Positions 7,704 through 17,019 of a stretch of 64,000 nt of DNA are shown here, piece after piece; position 1 is the stretch's first letter; each line of letters starts with the position of its first letter. This DNA comes from Ruegeria sp. HKCCA6707. Its GTDB lineage: Bacteria; Pseudomonadota; Alphaproteobacteria; Rhodobacterales; Rhodobacteraceae. Under the pieces are notes generated by a model, which saw nothing but the letters and a program-made list of their open reading frames with translations, did not search any database and was not told the DNA's origin. The position numbers and the translations under genes are program-made. Where the stretch lies: the NCBI RefSeq assembly GCF_013033515.1, contig NZ_WQEG01000005.1:335345-399344 (forward strand), given 5' to 3'.

Positions 7704-9314
7704 TTATCCCTTCAGTTTAAAACGCTGAATCTTCCCAGTCGCGGTTTTCGGCAACGCTGCACAGAAAACTAAAGATCTTGGATATTTAAAAGGGGCGATA
7801 GTCGCCTTCACATGTTCTTGCAAAATCTGCGTGATCTCTTCTCCTGGTGAAAAGCCATCAGCCAAGACAACATGCGCTTCGACAATGTGTCCGCGATCGG
7901 TGTCGGGCACACCGATGACAGCGCATTCAGATACGGCCTGATGGGACAAAAGGGCCGCCTCGACCTCGGGACCCGCGATGTTGTAGCCCGAGGATACGAT
8001 CATGTCGTCGTTGCGCGCGGCAAAGTGGAAATAGCCGTTTTCGTCCCGCGAAAAGCTGTCGCCGGTGATGTTCCAACCGTCCTTGACATAAGCGCCTTGC
8101 CGGTCCCCACGCAGATAGCGGCAACCGGTTGGGCCACGGACTGCCAGGCGACCCACTTCGCCATTTGGCACTGGATTGCCTACCGCGTCCACGACTTTGG
8201 CTTCGTACCCTGAAACCGGTTTGCCTGTGCATCCCGGGCGGTGATCGTCGAAACGGTTGGAGATGAAGATGTGCAACATCTCGGTGGCACCAATACCGTC
8301 AAGCATTGGCTTGCCGGTCTTCGCAATCCACTCATCATAGACCGGGGCGGGCAGAGTTTCGCCTGCTGATACCGCAGCGCGTAGAGACGACAAATCCGCG
8401 CCTTCATCCATAGCGCGCAACATGACACGATACGCTGTGGGCGCTGTGAACGAAACGGTCGCTTTATATTTCTGGATGATCTCGATCATATTGGGCGGGG
8501 TCGCTTGTTCCAGAAGGGTTGCCGTCGCACCGAAGCGCAGCGGAAATATCGCCAGACCTCCGAGCCCAAAAGTGAAGGCAAGGGGCGGTGAACCGACAAA
8601 TACATCATCCGGTACCACGCCTAGGACTTCTTTGGCATAGCCATCTGCGATGATCAGCAAATCCCGGTGGAAATGCATGGTCGCCTTAGGTGTACCGGTG
8701 GAACCGGAAGTGAACCCCAAAAGGGCCACATCGTCGCGACCGGTTCGCACGGCGTCGAAGTGTACTGGCTTCTCCAACGCCAACCGATCCAGCTCTGCAT
8801 CGTGGTTTGAAGTGCCGTCAAACCCCATCACGCGCAGGCCGAGGCACGCGGCTGCACAAAGCTCCATCTCGTCCATGAGGCGTGTGTCGCACAATGCGTA
8901 GGTGATTTCGGCCAGTTCGACATATTTCTGCAACTCACCAGCGCGCAGCATGGGCATGGTGTTTACCACCACCGCACCCGCCTTCGTCGCGGCCAGCCAA
9001 CAAGCCACCATTGCCGGGTTGTTGGCCGACCGGATCAACACACGGTTACCCGGTTCCACACCCAAATCCTCTACCAGCACATGGGCCAGTCGGTTGGTCC
9101 AGTCGGTCAGTTCTTTGTACGTGCGCTGGCGACCGTTTCCGATTAGGGCGGTGTGATCGCCAAAGCCTTTGGCAACCATAGCATCGGTCAACTCGACGGC
9201 TGCATTCAGCCTCTCTGGATAGGAAAACCCGTCAAGATTGAACTCCGGCCATTGATCCGCCGGAGGTAGATTGTCGCGCGTGAAAGTGTCGATATGCGCG
9301 GAGGGTCCCAACAT
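7704..9314 (-). CDS. Aryl-CoA ligase, probable 2-aminobenzoate-CoA ligase
   Basis: A 536-residue member of the ANL adenylating family. Visible motifs are the P-loop TSGSTGTPKATMH, the A5-type GIGATEMLHIF, the hinge WNITGDSF and the C-terminal lysine motif PKTATGKIQRF. The sequence is closest in character to benzoate/2-aminobenzoate-CoA ligases. It would convert the aromatic acid plus ATP and CoA into the aroyl-CoA that the fused monooxygenase/reductase of the same operon uses. The ATG at 9314 overlaps the acyl-CoA dehydrogenase stop as TGATG; a GTG one codon upstream is an alternative. Benzoate or salicylate cannot be excluded as substrate. Confidence 0.88.
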   Translation of the reverse strand: MLGPSAHIDTFTRDNLPPADQWPEFNLDGFSYPERLNAAVELTDAMVAKGFGDHTALIGNGRQRTYKELTDWTNRLAHVLVEDLGVEPGNRVLIRSANNPAMVACWLAATKAGAVVVNTMPMLRAGELQKYVELAEITYALCDTRLMDEMELCAAACLGLRVMGFDGTSNHDAELDRLALEKPVHFDAVRTGRDDVALLGFTSGSTGTPKATMHFHRDLLIIADGYAKEVLGVVPDDVFVGSPPLAFTFGLGGLAIFPLRFGATATLLEQATPPNMIEIIQKYKATVSFTAPTAYRVMLRAMDEGADLSSLRAAVSAGETLPAPVYDEWIAKTGKPMLDGIGATEMLHIFISNRFDDHRPGCTGKPVSGYEAKVVDAVGNPVPNGEVGRLAVRGPTGCRYLRGDRQGAYVKDGWNITGDSFSRDENGYFHFAARNDDMIVSSGYNIAGPEVEAALLSHQAVSECAVIGVPDTDRGHIVEAHVVLADGFSPGEEITQILQEHVKATIAPFKYPRSLVFCAALPKTATGKIQRFKLKG

Positions 9315-10465
9315 CACGCACCTCCTCTCGCTTCACTCAAAGTCTCGCGCGCGATGATCACCTTCTGAACATCGCTTGCACCTTCATAAATTCGAAGCGC
9401 CCGAATTTCGCGGTACAGCGTTTCGACCGGCGTCCCGCTACGCACACCGTCGCCGCCAAAGAGCTGCACTGCCTTGTCGATAACCTGTTGCGCCTGATCC
9501 GTCGCAAAAAGCTTGGCCATAGCGGCCTCGCGCGTGATCCTTGGCGCGCCCGCATCACGGGTCCAGGCGGCGCGATAGATCAATAGCGCTGCCGCATCAA
9601 TATCCACGGCCATATCCGCGATATGACCTTGAACCATCTGTAAATCGAATAATGGAGATCCCTGGACGTGCCGCGAGGTGACACGACCAAGGGCTTCATC
9701 AAGCGCTCGGCGGGCAAAACCCAATGCCGCCGCAGCTACGGTCGCCCGAAAAACGTCCAGCACGGACATCGCAATCTTGAACCCCTGCCCCGGCGCGCCG
9801 ATCATCGCGCTTTCTGGTACGCGGCAATCGGTGAAGCGCAGCGTGGCCAGCGGGTGTGGGGCGATCGACTCCAGTCGCTCGACCACCTCAAATCCGGTCA
9901 GATCGGGGGTAACGATAAAGGCCGACATCCCCTTGGCACGCGGTGCCTCGCTGGTGCGGGCGAACAGCGAATAGACATCGGCAATCCCCCCATTCGATAT
10001 CCAAGTCTTTTCCCCGTTCAGAACAAAGTCACCCCCGTCGCGCGTGGCCGTCATCGTATTGGCAGCCACATCCGAGCCAGAACCCGGTTCCGTCAAGGCA
10101 AAGGCCGAGATCGCCTGCCCGGCGCGGGTTTTAGGCAACCACGCCGCCTTTTGAGCCTCGGTTCCAAACAGGGTGATCGCGCCGGTGCCGAGGCCCTGCA
10201 TCGCGAAGGCGAAATCCGCAAGCCCGTCGTGACGGGCGAGAATTTCGCGCGCAAGACAAAGCTTGCGGACATCGAAAGCACCATCCTCGCTACTTGTCGG
10301 GCCAAGCGCACCAGCTTCGCCAAGCGCTGCCACCAACTGACGGCAGGCGGCATCGGTGTCTGTATGGTCAACGACCAGCGCGCCGGCCACGTCCTCGACA
10401 TGGCGGGCCCAATCGCGGTGGCCGTCTTCGAAAAAGGGCCAATGGAGAAAGCTCTGATCCGCCAT
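9314..10465 (-). CDS. Acyl-CoA dehydrogenase
   Basis: A 383-residue FAD-dependent acyl-CoA dehydrogenase. The FAD/substrate signature [19 protein letters not shown] lies near residue 125, [13 protein letters not shown] follows, and the C-terminal [18 protein letters not shown] holds the likely catalytic Glu. In CoA-dependent aminobenzoate degradation such an enzyme oxidises ring-derived alicyclic or dicarboxylic acyl-CoA intermediates. It overlaps the enoyl-CoA hydratase stop as TGATG and the ligase start likewise, which places it firmly in the operon. The exact step cannot be fixed from sequence. Confidence 0.92.
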   Translation of the reverse strand: MADQSFLHWPFFEDGHRDWARHVEDVAGALVVDHTDTDAACRQLVAALGEAGALGPTSSEDGAFDVRKLCLAREILARHDGLADFAFAMQGLGTGAITLFGTEAQKAAWLPKTRAGQAISAFALTEPGSGSDVAANTMTATRDGGDFVLNGEKTWISNGGIADVYSLFARTSEAPRAKGMSAFIVTPDLTGFEVVERLESIAPHPLATLRFTDCRVPESAMIGAPGQGFKIAMSVLDVFRATVAAAALGFARRALDEALGRVTSRHVQGSPLFDLQMVQGHIADMAVDIDAAALLIYRAAWTRDAGAPRITREAAMAKLFATDQAQQVIDKAVQLFGGDGVRSGTPVETLYREIRALRIYEGASDVQKVIIARETLSEARGGA

Positions 10466-11268
10466 CAGTCGCCCTCGAACACCGGTTTTTCTTTGGCGAC
10501 AAAGGCGTTGTAAGCGCGTCGGAAATCGTTGCCTTGCATACAGATAGCCTGCGCCTGTGCCTCGGCTTCGATGGCCTGATCAAGGCTCATGTTCCATTCC
10601 TGAGCCAACATGGTTTTGGTCATACCATTGGCAAAGGTCGGGCCAGAAACGATCCGCCCTGCCAACGCCAGAGCGTCAGTCTCTAATGTATCCGCTGAAC
10701 TGATAGAGTTGAAGAAACCCCAGCGTTCGCCTTCTTCGGCACGCAGGGTACGACCTGTGTAAAGCAACTCGGCCGCGCGACCCTGACCAATGATCCGGGG
10801 CAGCATCGCACAGGCCCCCATGTCGCAGCCCGCAAGACCCACGCGATTGAACAGAAACGCTACTTTCGCGTCCGGACCTGCAATGCGCATGTCCGATGAC
10901 ATAGCCATGATCGCCCCGGCCCCAGCGCAGACCCCGTCCACGGCCGCGATCACAGGCTTTCCGCAATGAATCATTGCCTTGACCAGATCACCCGTCATAC
11001 GCGTGAAGGCCAAAAGATCTTTCATCGACATCTTGGTGAGCGGACCAATGATGTCGTGCACATCGCCGCCGGATGAAAAGTTGCCGCCGTTTGGCAGGAT
11101 CACGACTGCATGCACATCGTCAGAATAGACCAGCGCGCGGAACCAGTCGCGCATCTCAGCATAGCTGTCGAAGGTGAAAGGATTCTTGCGTTCGGGTCGG
11201 TCATGAGCGATGCGCGCAATGCCATTTTCGATGTCGCAACGGAAGTGTTTTGTCTCGCTCAGGGTCAC
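10465..11268 (-). CDS. Enoyl-CoA hydratase/isomerase family protein
   Basis: A 267-residue crotonase-fold protein. The oxyanion-hole segments are visible as [14 protein letters not shown] (near residue 65) and [15 protein letters not shown] (near residue 115). One of the two classical catalytic Glu positions reads Asp or Cys ([15 protein letters not shown]), so it may catalyse a reaction other than simple hydration, for example ring hydrolysis or isomerisation of the cyclic CoA ester. It begins with GTG at 11268, overlapping the MarR stop as GTGA. It is translated between the regulator and the acyl-CoA dehydrogenase. Confidence 0.9.
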   Translation of the reverse strand: MTLSETKHFRCDIENGIARIAHDRPERKNPFTFDSYAEMRDWFRALVYSDDVHAVVILPNGGNFSSGGDVHDIIGPLTKMSMKDLLAFTRMTGDLVKAMIHCGKPVIAAVDGVCAGAGAIMAMSSDMRIAGPDAKVAFLFNRVGLAGCDMGACAMLPRIIGQGRAAELLYTGRTLRAEEGERWGFFNSISSADTLETDALALAGRIVSGPTFANGMTKTMLAQEWNMSLDQAIEAEAQAQAICMQGNDFRRAYNAFVAKEKPVFEGD

Positions 11269-11732
11269 GACGCGTCATCCTCTGTTCGTGCCTTTTCCAA
11301 AAGCCGAGACAGTGTCTCTGCTTCGTCCAGCGATAGCCCGCCAAGCAATTCGTCGACCCAAGCCTCATGGTGCTCAGCCAAAGTGTCAAAGGCCTGCTTC
11401 CCTTTTGGGGTCAGCCGCGCCAATTGCGCTCGACGATCTCCGGGGATCGCGACGCGCAGCGCCAATCCTTCTTCGGTCAGGCGGTCGACAATGCCGGTCA
11501 CATTGCCGTTGGACACTTTCAGATACCCGGACAGATCGCTCATCTTCAGCCCATCTGGATGGCGCGACAGCGCCGCAAGCACGTCAAAACGCGGCAGGGT
11601 CGTGTCGTGTCCGTCGCGTAATCGCCGGCGCAACTCTGCCTCGATCCCGGCTGATAGTTTCAATAGCCGAAGCCAAAGCCGCAGCCGCGTTTTTGAGATT
11701 GGTTCTGGGATGGTTTTTGATTTTGCCTTCAT
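11265..11732 (-). CDS. MarR-family transcriptional regulator
   Basis: A 155-residue winged-helix regulator. The DNA-recognition region is [24 protein letters not shown], followed by the wing [19 protein letters not shown]. MarR proteins of aromatic-acid operons (BadR, HcaR and similar) are repressors released by aroyl-CoA esters. The gene lies inside the operon it probably controls, overlapping the SDR stop (ATGA) upstream and the enoyl-CoA hydratase start downstream. That arrangement would give negative autoregulation. The best operator candidate is the palindrome at 14794-14813 in front of the first gene. Confidence 0.92.
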   Translation of the reverse strand: MKAKSKTIPEPISKTRLRLWLRLLKLSAGIEAELRRRLRDGHDTTLPRFDVLAALSRHPDGLKMSDLSGYLKVSNGNVTGIVDRLTEEGLALRVAIPGDRRAQLARLTPKGKQAFDTLAEHHEAWVDELLGGLSLDEAETLSRLLEKARTEDDAS

Positions 11733-12448
11733 ATTTCACCTCCCGACATCGCAAGCGCATGGCCGTTGATGGACTTCGCTCCATCGGATGCAAGAAATAG
11801 AGCTGTTTCCGCCACCTCTGCCGGGGTCACAAGACGTCCTTGAGGGTTTGCAGAGGTCACCAATTTTGTGGCCTTTTCGCGGTCCACGTCGAACCGGGAC
11901 ATCAACCCTGTGATCGCAGTCTCTGCTAGATCGGTGTCTGTGAAGCCGGGACAGATCGCATTGCAGGTTATCCCGTCTTTGGCCGCATCAAGCGCAACCG
12001 CGCGGACCAAACCCAACACTCCGTGTTTTGCTGCGGTGTAGGCGGGGACTGATGGATTGCCCTTCAATGATGCGGTCGAGGCAATGGCAATCAAACGCCC
12101 GCCCGCGGACATGTCGCGCAAGGCTGCGCGGAAAGTCAGGAACGTGCCCGTCAGATTAACGGCCAGTGTGGTGTTCCAGTCTTCAAGCGAGGTTTCTCGG
12201 ATTTTCACCGCAGAGCCACCACCGGCGTTCGCGATGACCACCTGAAAGGGTTTTTCAAAAAGCGCATTCACTTGCGCCTCGTTCGTGACGTCGGCTTCGA
12301 CATGAGCCATGTTGCGCCCCTGCGCGGCGGCCTCGAGAACGGATGCCCGGCGTCCGGTGATCGTGACAGCGTCTCCCGCATCGGCAAATGCATGAGCAAT
12401 AGCCTTGCCAATCCCGGTACCGCCGCCTGTCACCAGAACCCGCCTCAT
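11729..12448 (-). CDS. Short-chain dehydrogenase/reductase (probable 3-hydroxyacyl-CoA dehydrogenase)
   Basis: A 239-residue classical SDR. The nucleotide motif [13 protein letters not shown] is at residues 5-17, the NAG motif at about 73-75, the Ser at IASTAS and the YxxxK pair in YTAAKHG. As in related CoA-dependent aromatic operons it probably oxidises a hydroxylated alicyclic or 3-hydroxyacyl-CoA intermediate with NAD. It overlaps the first gene of the operon as ATGA and the MarR start by 4 bases. Substrate assignment rests on context only. Confidence 0.9.
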   Translation of the reverse strand: MRRVLVTGGGTGIGKAIAHAFADAGDAVTITGRRASVLEAAAQGRNMAHVEADVTNEAQVNALFEKPFQVVIANAGGGSAVKIRETSLEDWNTTLAVNLTGTFLTFRAALRDMSAGGRLIAIASTASLKGNPSVPAYTAAKHGVLGLVRAVALDAAKDGITCNAICPGFTDTDLAETAITGLMSRFDVDREKATKLVTSANPQGRLVTPAEVAETALFLASDGAKSINGHALAMSGGEI

Positions 12449-14739
12449 GCCTTTGTCACCTCTGCGTCTCGGTCGGCAAGTCGCCAGACCTGGTCACGTC
12501 CCGCAAGGTAAGGAAGCGGCCAATCAGGTGCTGCACGGTCACCGATTTTGGCGCCTTCGCGCAGTGTCCAATACGGGTCAGCCAAATGCGGGCGTCCGAC
12601 AGCCACCAGATCAGCCCGCCCAGCCAACAAAATCGAGTTGGCGTGATCCGCCTCGTAGATATTGCCGACCGCCATGGTCTTCAGGCCTGTCTCATTGCGG
12701 ATGCGATCGCTGAAGGGGGTCTGGAACATGCGGCCATAGACAGGCTTGGCGTCAATGCTTGTCTGCCCAGCCGAGACATCAATCAAATCAGCACCGGCCC
12801 CTGCAAACGCCTGTGCGATTGCAACAGCCTCTTCTGGCGTCACGCCCTGCGGACCCAACCAGTCGTTCGCCGAAATGCGCACCGACATTGGTTTGCGCTC
12901 GGGCCAGACCGCGCGCATTGCGCGGAAGACTTCAAGCGGCCACCGCAGACGGTTTTCAAGTGTGCCGCCGTAATCGTCAGTCCGGACGTTCGACACCGGC
13001 GAAATGAAGGACGAAAGCAGATAGCCGTGAGCCGCGTGCAGTTCGATCATGTCGAACCCTGCGCGTTCGGCCATTTCTGCCGATGCAACGAACTGGGCTG
13101 TGATTTCGTGCATTTCGTCACGCGTGATTTCGCGCGGAGTGGCGTTGTCTTTGGACCATGGGATAGCGGAGGCGCTGACGATATCCCAATTGCCTGCGGG
13201 CAATGGCGCATCCATCTGTTCCCAGCCCAACTGGGTCGAGCCCTTGCGACCGGAATGCCCTATCTGACAGCAAATTTTGGCGTCCGTCTCGGCATGGACG
13301 AAGGCCGTCAACCGCGCCCACGCGACCTCATGATCGGGCGCATAAAGCCCTGGACAGCCCGGTGTGATCCGGCCCTCTGCCGAGACGCAGGTCATTTCGG
13401 TGAATACCAAACCCGCACCACCCTTCGCGCGCTCGCCATAATGCACCAGATGCCAATCTGTTGGGCAGCCATCAACAGCCTTGTATTGCGCCATCGGCGA
13501 GACAACTACGCGCGACTTCAGAGACAAATCTCGCAATTTGAGCGGCGCAAACATCGGCGTACGCACAGGTGCGTCACCGGAAACACCAGATTGGTGCATG
13601 AACCAGCGCTCGGCACTTTCCAGCCAATCCTTGTCGCGTTCGCGCAGGTTCTCGTGGCTGATCCGCTGCGACCGGGTCAGCATGGAATAGTTCAGTTGCA
13701 CGGGGTCGAGCACAAAATACCGCTCTACCATCTCGAACCATTCCATCGAATTGCGCGCGGCAGATTGCAGACGTAACACCTCCAGCCGCCGGTCTTCTTC
13801 GTACCGCGCAAAGGCGGTCTCCATATCGCGCTCGGCCTGCAACAAATCTGCAAGTGCAATCGCCGATTCCAGCGCTAGCTTGGTGCCAGACCCGATCGAA
13901 AAATGCGCCGTGGCTGCCGCATCGCCCAACAGCACGACATTGTCCTTGTGCCACCGTTCGCACATCACCCGGGGGAAGCGCAGCCATGCCGAGCCGCGGA
14001 TGTGATTTGCATTGGTCATCAACGGGTGCCCACCCAGGTGATCTTTGAAGATCTCCTCACAGATCGCGATGCTTTCCCGCTGACTCAGATCGGCAAACCC
14101 ATGGGCGTCGAACGTCTCTTGCGTGCATTCCACAATGAACGTCGCGGTGTCTTCGTCGAACTGATAGGCGTGCGCCCAAACCCAGCCCTTGTCAGTTTCT
14201 TCAAAAATGAAGGTGAAGGCATCATCGAACCTTTGATGGGTGCCAAGCCAGACAAACTGGCAGTGGCGCACGTCAATCTCTGGTTTGAATGTGTCCGCAA
14301 AATGTGCCCGAGTCTTTGAATTCAACCCGTCGCAGGCAACGACAAGGTCGTAGTCCTTGGCGTAGGTTTCGACACATTCAACCTCGGCCTCGAACTTCAA
14401 ATCGACACCCAGTTCGCGCGCCCGGTCCTGCAACAGAAGCAGCAGCTTTTTGCGCCCAATGCCGCAAAACCCGTGGCCTGATGAGATCAGATGCTCGCCC
14501 TTATAACGCAGGGCTACATCGTCCCAATAGGCAAAATTCTCGCGGATGGCTGCGGCGCTTTTGGCGTCATTTTCAGCGAGATTGTCGAGAGTTTCATCCG
14601 AGAGAACAACACCCCAACCGAAAGTGTCATCGGCTCTGTTGCGCTCGAACACAGTGATCTCAAAACTCGGATCACGCAGCTTCATTGAAATTGCAAAGTA
14701 GAGGCCCGCAGGTCCACCACCTAAGCACGCAATTCGCAT
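12445..14739 (-). CDS. Fused FAD monooxygenase / old-yellow-enzyme reductase (2-aminobenzoyl-CoA monooxygenase/reductase type)
   Basis: A 764-residue fusion. The N-terminal half is a class A flavin monooxygenase: GGGPAGLY at residues 7-14, the DG motif at CDGLNSKTR near 137 and the GD motif [10 protein letters not shown] at 271-280. From about residue 394 a complete old-yellow-enzyme barrel follows ([17 protein letters not shown], then [14 protein letters not shown] and SRPHLAD-type end). This architecture is known from 2-aminobenzoyl-CoA monooxygenase/reductase of Azoarcus evansii, which hydroxylates and then reduces the aromatic ring, and from salicylyl-CoA 5-hydroxylase annotations. As the first gene, preceded by GAAGAAGG and a palindromic promoter region, it sets the theme of the operon: dearomatisation of an aroyl-CoA. 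Confidence 0.92.
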   Translation of the reverse strand: MRIACLGGGPAGLYFAISMKLRDPSFEITVFERNRADDTFGWGVVLSDETLDNLAENDAKSAAAIRENFAYWDDVALRYKGEHLISSGHGFCGIGRKKLLLLLQDRARELGVDLKFEAEVECVETYAKDYDLVVACDGLNSKTRAHFADTFKPEIDVRHCQFVWLGTHQRFDDAFTFIFEETDKGWVWAHAYQFDEDTATFIVECTQETFDAHGFADLSQRESIAICEEIFKDHLGGHPLMTNANHIRGSAWLRFPRVMCERWHKDNVVLLGDAAATAHFSIGSGTKLALESAIALADLLQAERDMETAFARYEEDRRLEVLRLQSAARNSMEWFEMVERYFVLDPVQLNYSMLTRSQRISHENLRERDKDWLESAERWFMHQSGVSGDAPVRTPMFAPLKLRDLSLKSRVVVSPMAQYKAVDGCPTDWHLVHYGERAKGGAGLVFTEMTCVSAEGRITPGCPGLYAPDHEVAWARLTAFVHAETDAKICCQIGHSGRKGSTQLGWEQMDAPLPAGNWDIVSASAIPWSKDNATPREITRDEMHEITAQFVASAEMAERAGFDMIELHAAHGYLLSSFISPVSNVRTDDYGGTLENRLRWPLEVFRAMRAVWPERKPMSVRISANDWLGPQGVTPEEAVAIAQAFAGAGADLIDVSAGQTSIDAKPVYGRMFQTPFSDRIRNETGLKTMAVGNIYEADHANSILLAGRADLVAVGRPHLADPYWTLREGAKIGDRAAPDWPLPYLAGRDQVWRLADRDAEVTKA

Positions 14740-14793
14740 CTTCGTAGCCTTCTTCTCTCAGAACGTAGCTTTCTCCATCTCCTATTTTATTTC

Positions 14794-14813
14794 AAGTATA
14801 AAATTTCAAACTT
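14794..14813. promoter_or_regulatory. Palindromic operator candidate for the MarR regulator
   Basis: A 20-base AT-rich imperfect palindrome (AAGTATAAAA / TTTCAAACTT, eight of ten symmetric pairs match) lies 55 bases upstream of the monooxygenase/reductase start. On the minus strand it contains TATACT, a good -10 element, so binding here would block the operon promoter. Size and symmetry suit a MarR dimer. It also lies between the operon and the divergent gene remnant at 14870. Confidence 0.55.
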
Positions 14814-14869
14814 AAATTTTTCATGCTTATAGATCCTGGTTCGAACGACGCCAGCAAGCGAGAACCGCA

Positions 14870-15007
14870 ATGCCAGACTCAACCAACAGCCCGGAAGTCG
14901 CCCGCGCCAAGCCGTTTGCGCTGGATTGGTCACACACGTTTGGTCTGAATGATCGACGGACAGAGGAAGAGCGGATGGTGCACGACACGGTGCAGATCGC
15001 CCTTTAG
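14870..15007 (+). pseudogene. 5' remnant of a glutaryl-CoA/acyl-CoA dehydrogenase-like gene
   Basis: An ATG at 14870 opens 45 codons that end at TAG (15005-15007). The peptide holds FALDWSHTFGLNDRRTEEE and RMVHDT, which closely resembles the N-terminus of glutaryl-CoA dehydrogenases (FDW..P..L...LTEEERM.RDTA). Everything after about residue 45 is missing; the next 280 bases hold no recognisable dehydrogenase sequence. The remnant diverges from the aminobenzoate operon and shares its control region. Glutaryl-CoA is an expected late product of CoA-dependent ring degradation, so an intact divergent gene probably existed in an ancestor (inference). Confidence 0.65.
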
Positions 15008-15287
15008 ATGGCCGATTTCCTGTTCATGGCAAAACAACGTTGTCCAGCCGCCAAGCGTTTGCACTGGCGATTGATCCTACCTGCGAATTGGCGTTGTGGC
15101 TCGTGCTACAATCTGTGGTTGTACTTGCGATGGCGCTTAAGGGCGCATAACACTTTTGGCCAAAGTCCGGTTTGTGAACTCAACCGCAGCGATGGCAAAC
15201 CGAGTTCAATGGCGTTCAAGAACGGTGCTGCATGTATCAACATCAGAAACTCGGGTTCGACGCTATTTGTACAAGGCGCGGCAACCC

Positions 15288-16847
15288 CTAATCAGGAAGA
15301 CCAAGCGCAACCGAAGCCTCTTCTGTAAGGGCTCGAAATTCAGTGTGACTCCTCGGAACGAGAGCCATTGCTTTTGATTTACTGAAACCCGGGTTTCTGC
15401 GTTTCGTTTCTTTTAGCCACTGCGACACTCCTTCGTCATTGCCAACCAATCGGTTTGTCATCGCCGCAAACATCGCGTGGCCCGCGTGCGCACCAGGCGT
15501 CAGCGCGGTTCGTTGTGCCCACTGAACGGCAGCATCATAGTCCTTTGCAGCAAGTGCGATCCACATCTTGTTGCAGAGCATGCCGCCACGCAGCGGGTCA
15601 AGCGGGCTAAGGGCAATGGCAAGGTCAGTCATTTCGTTTCCGCCAGCGTAATCCGATGTGAAAACCTTTGCCCAACTGGAAGCGTAACGGCCAAATGCAT
15701 AATTCGGGCTTTCAAGGACCGCCCGGTCAAACCACGGTTTACTCGCCTCTGTATCTCCTGTCAGCCACAGGCTTCGGCCCATCACAACATTCGAAAACGG
15801 GTCCCGCGGTTGCAAAAGCACACTTTCCTCGGCGCTGCGCCTGGCAGCCAGTCGGTCCGCGGCAAGGTCTGACGAGTAGCCCAGAAACACGCGTTGGAAA
15901 GTGGTGAACGAAATCCCAGCATGCGCGCGTGCCAATGTTGGTTCCAACGTCACGGCGCGCTCGAACATCTTTCGGGCTATTTCCGTATCTGCCTTGTTGA
16001 ACCTATACATGTGACGAATTCCAAGATGCAAGGAAGACCAGGCATCCAGGTTTTCTGCGTCATCCACATCTAAAAGCCGCGCCTCATGTTCCGGCAGCTC
16101 AAACTCGGAAATATTGAGTACAGCCCCGGCAATCTCGGTTCGCAAACGTTGCACCTCGTCAATCGGGGCCTCTTTACGAATTGCCCAGACCACCTCACCG
16201 GTGCGGGTATCTGCCATTTCAACATCTACATAAAGGCGACCCGCCAACGCCTCGACCATTCCAGAGATGCAGTATTGTGCACCGAGTAGCGACTTCACAT
16301 CTTGAAATTCAATCGTTTGTCCACGAAACCTGAATGACGATCCGTGTGCAATGACCCGTAGCCAACGCACACTGGAAAGCGATCTGATCAATTCGCGCGG
16401 GATCGCATCTGCCAATGATCTTCCGACCTCTGGGTCGCCAATCGCCGAAAACGGCAGCACTGCAATACATGGTGGCGCCGCGACTGTTTTCTGATCGCTT
16501 GTTCCCGACGCTTCCTGAGTTTTAGCGCTTTCTATCGATACCAATTTTGCGGGTGCCACAAAGCGAAACCCTTGGCCGCGCAATGTACGGATGTATTTCT
16601 GAGCGCTCCCATCATCGCCCAATGCCTGACGCAGCGATTTTATGCGGCCAAGGATCGTCCAATCCGAAACCACGCGTCCAAACCAGACGCGTTGGACAAT
16701 CTCATCTTTGGAAACCACCCGATGGCGGTTTTCGAGCAAAAGAACCAACAGATCGAAAACTTGCGGCTCAAGCGCGACAGCGGTCGTACCACAACGAAGC
16801 TCGCGGGTATCGGTGTCTAACGTAAAGGCATCGAACTCGTATCGCAT
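15288..16847 (-). CDS. OmpR-type winged-helix transcriptional regulator with TPR/TolB-like region
   Basis: A 519-residue protein of the CadC/adenylate-cyclase-associated type. Residues 1-95 form a Trans_reg_C winged helix (YEFDAFTLDTDTRELRCG, QVFDLLVLLLENRHRVVSKDEI, IRTLRGQGFRFV). A TolB-like segment starts near residue 125 (CIAVLPFSAIGDPEVG), and tetratricopeptide-like helices fill the second half (FERAVTLEPTLARAHAG and similar). There is no receiver domain and no clear membrane segment. The ATG at 16847 follows GAGGGGGCGG; an in-frame start 58 codons further up would run into the operator repeats. It diverges from the TPR protein gene at 17020 and probably controls it. Confidence 0.85.
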   Translation of the reverse strand: MRYEFDAFTLDTDTRELRCGTTAVALEPQVFDLLVLLLENRHRVVSKDEIVQRVWFGRVVSDWTILGRIKSLRQALGDDGSAQKYIRTLRGQGFRFVAPAKLVSIESAKTQEASGTSDQKTVAAPPCIAVLPFSAIGDPEVGRSLADAIPRELIRSLSSVRWLRVIAHGSSFRFRGQTIEFQDVKSLLGAQYCISGMVEALAGRLYVDVEMADTRTGEVVWAIRKEAPIDEVQRLRTEIAGAVLNISEFELPEHEARLLDVDDAENLDAWSSLHLGIRHMYRFNKADTEIARKMFERAVTLEPTLARAHAGISFTTFQRVFLGYSSDLAADRLAARRSAEESVLLQPRDPFSNVVMGRSLWLTGDTEASKPWFDRAVLESPNYAFGRYASSWAKVFTSDYAGGNEMTDLAIALSPLDPLRGGMLCNKMWIALAAKDYDAAVQWAQRTALTPGAHAGHAMFAAMTNRLVGNDEGVSQWLKETKRRNPGFSKSKAMALVPRSHTEFRALTEEASVALGLPD

Positions 16848-16905
16848 TCTCGATCCGCCCCCTCGGTCTTGCCATTTTATCCCAAGCGAAGCCTCAAATA
16901 TAGAT

Positions 16906-16933
16906 TCCCAATCATCTCCCAAAAATCTCCCAA
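16906..16933. promoter_or_regulatory. Three direct repeats TCCCAA at exact 11-base spacing
   Basis: TCCCAA begins at 16906, 16917 and 16928, each embedded in the wider pattern ATCTCCCAAWW. The 11-base period puts all three on one face of the helix, the layout expected for OmpR/PhoB-type winged-helix dimers binding in tandem. The repeats lie in the 172-base gap between the divergent regulator and TPR-protein genes. A fourth, out-of-phase TCCCAA lies at 16880. Confidence 0.6.
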
Positions 16934-17019
16934 TTGACTTCAAGCAGCGCAGGCGATGGCGCGGTAGAGCCATCGCATTCGGGCGATCCGCCCATTCAAG
17001 ACAGAGATTGGAGAAAGAC

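Noticed and set aside
15008..15328. 106-codon open frame after the dehydrogenase remnant.
   Set aside because: No ribosome-binding site, runs into the 3' end of the opposite-strand regulator gene and does not continue the dehydrogenase.
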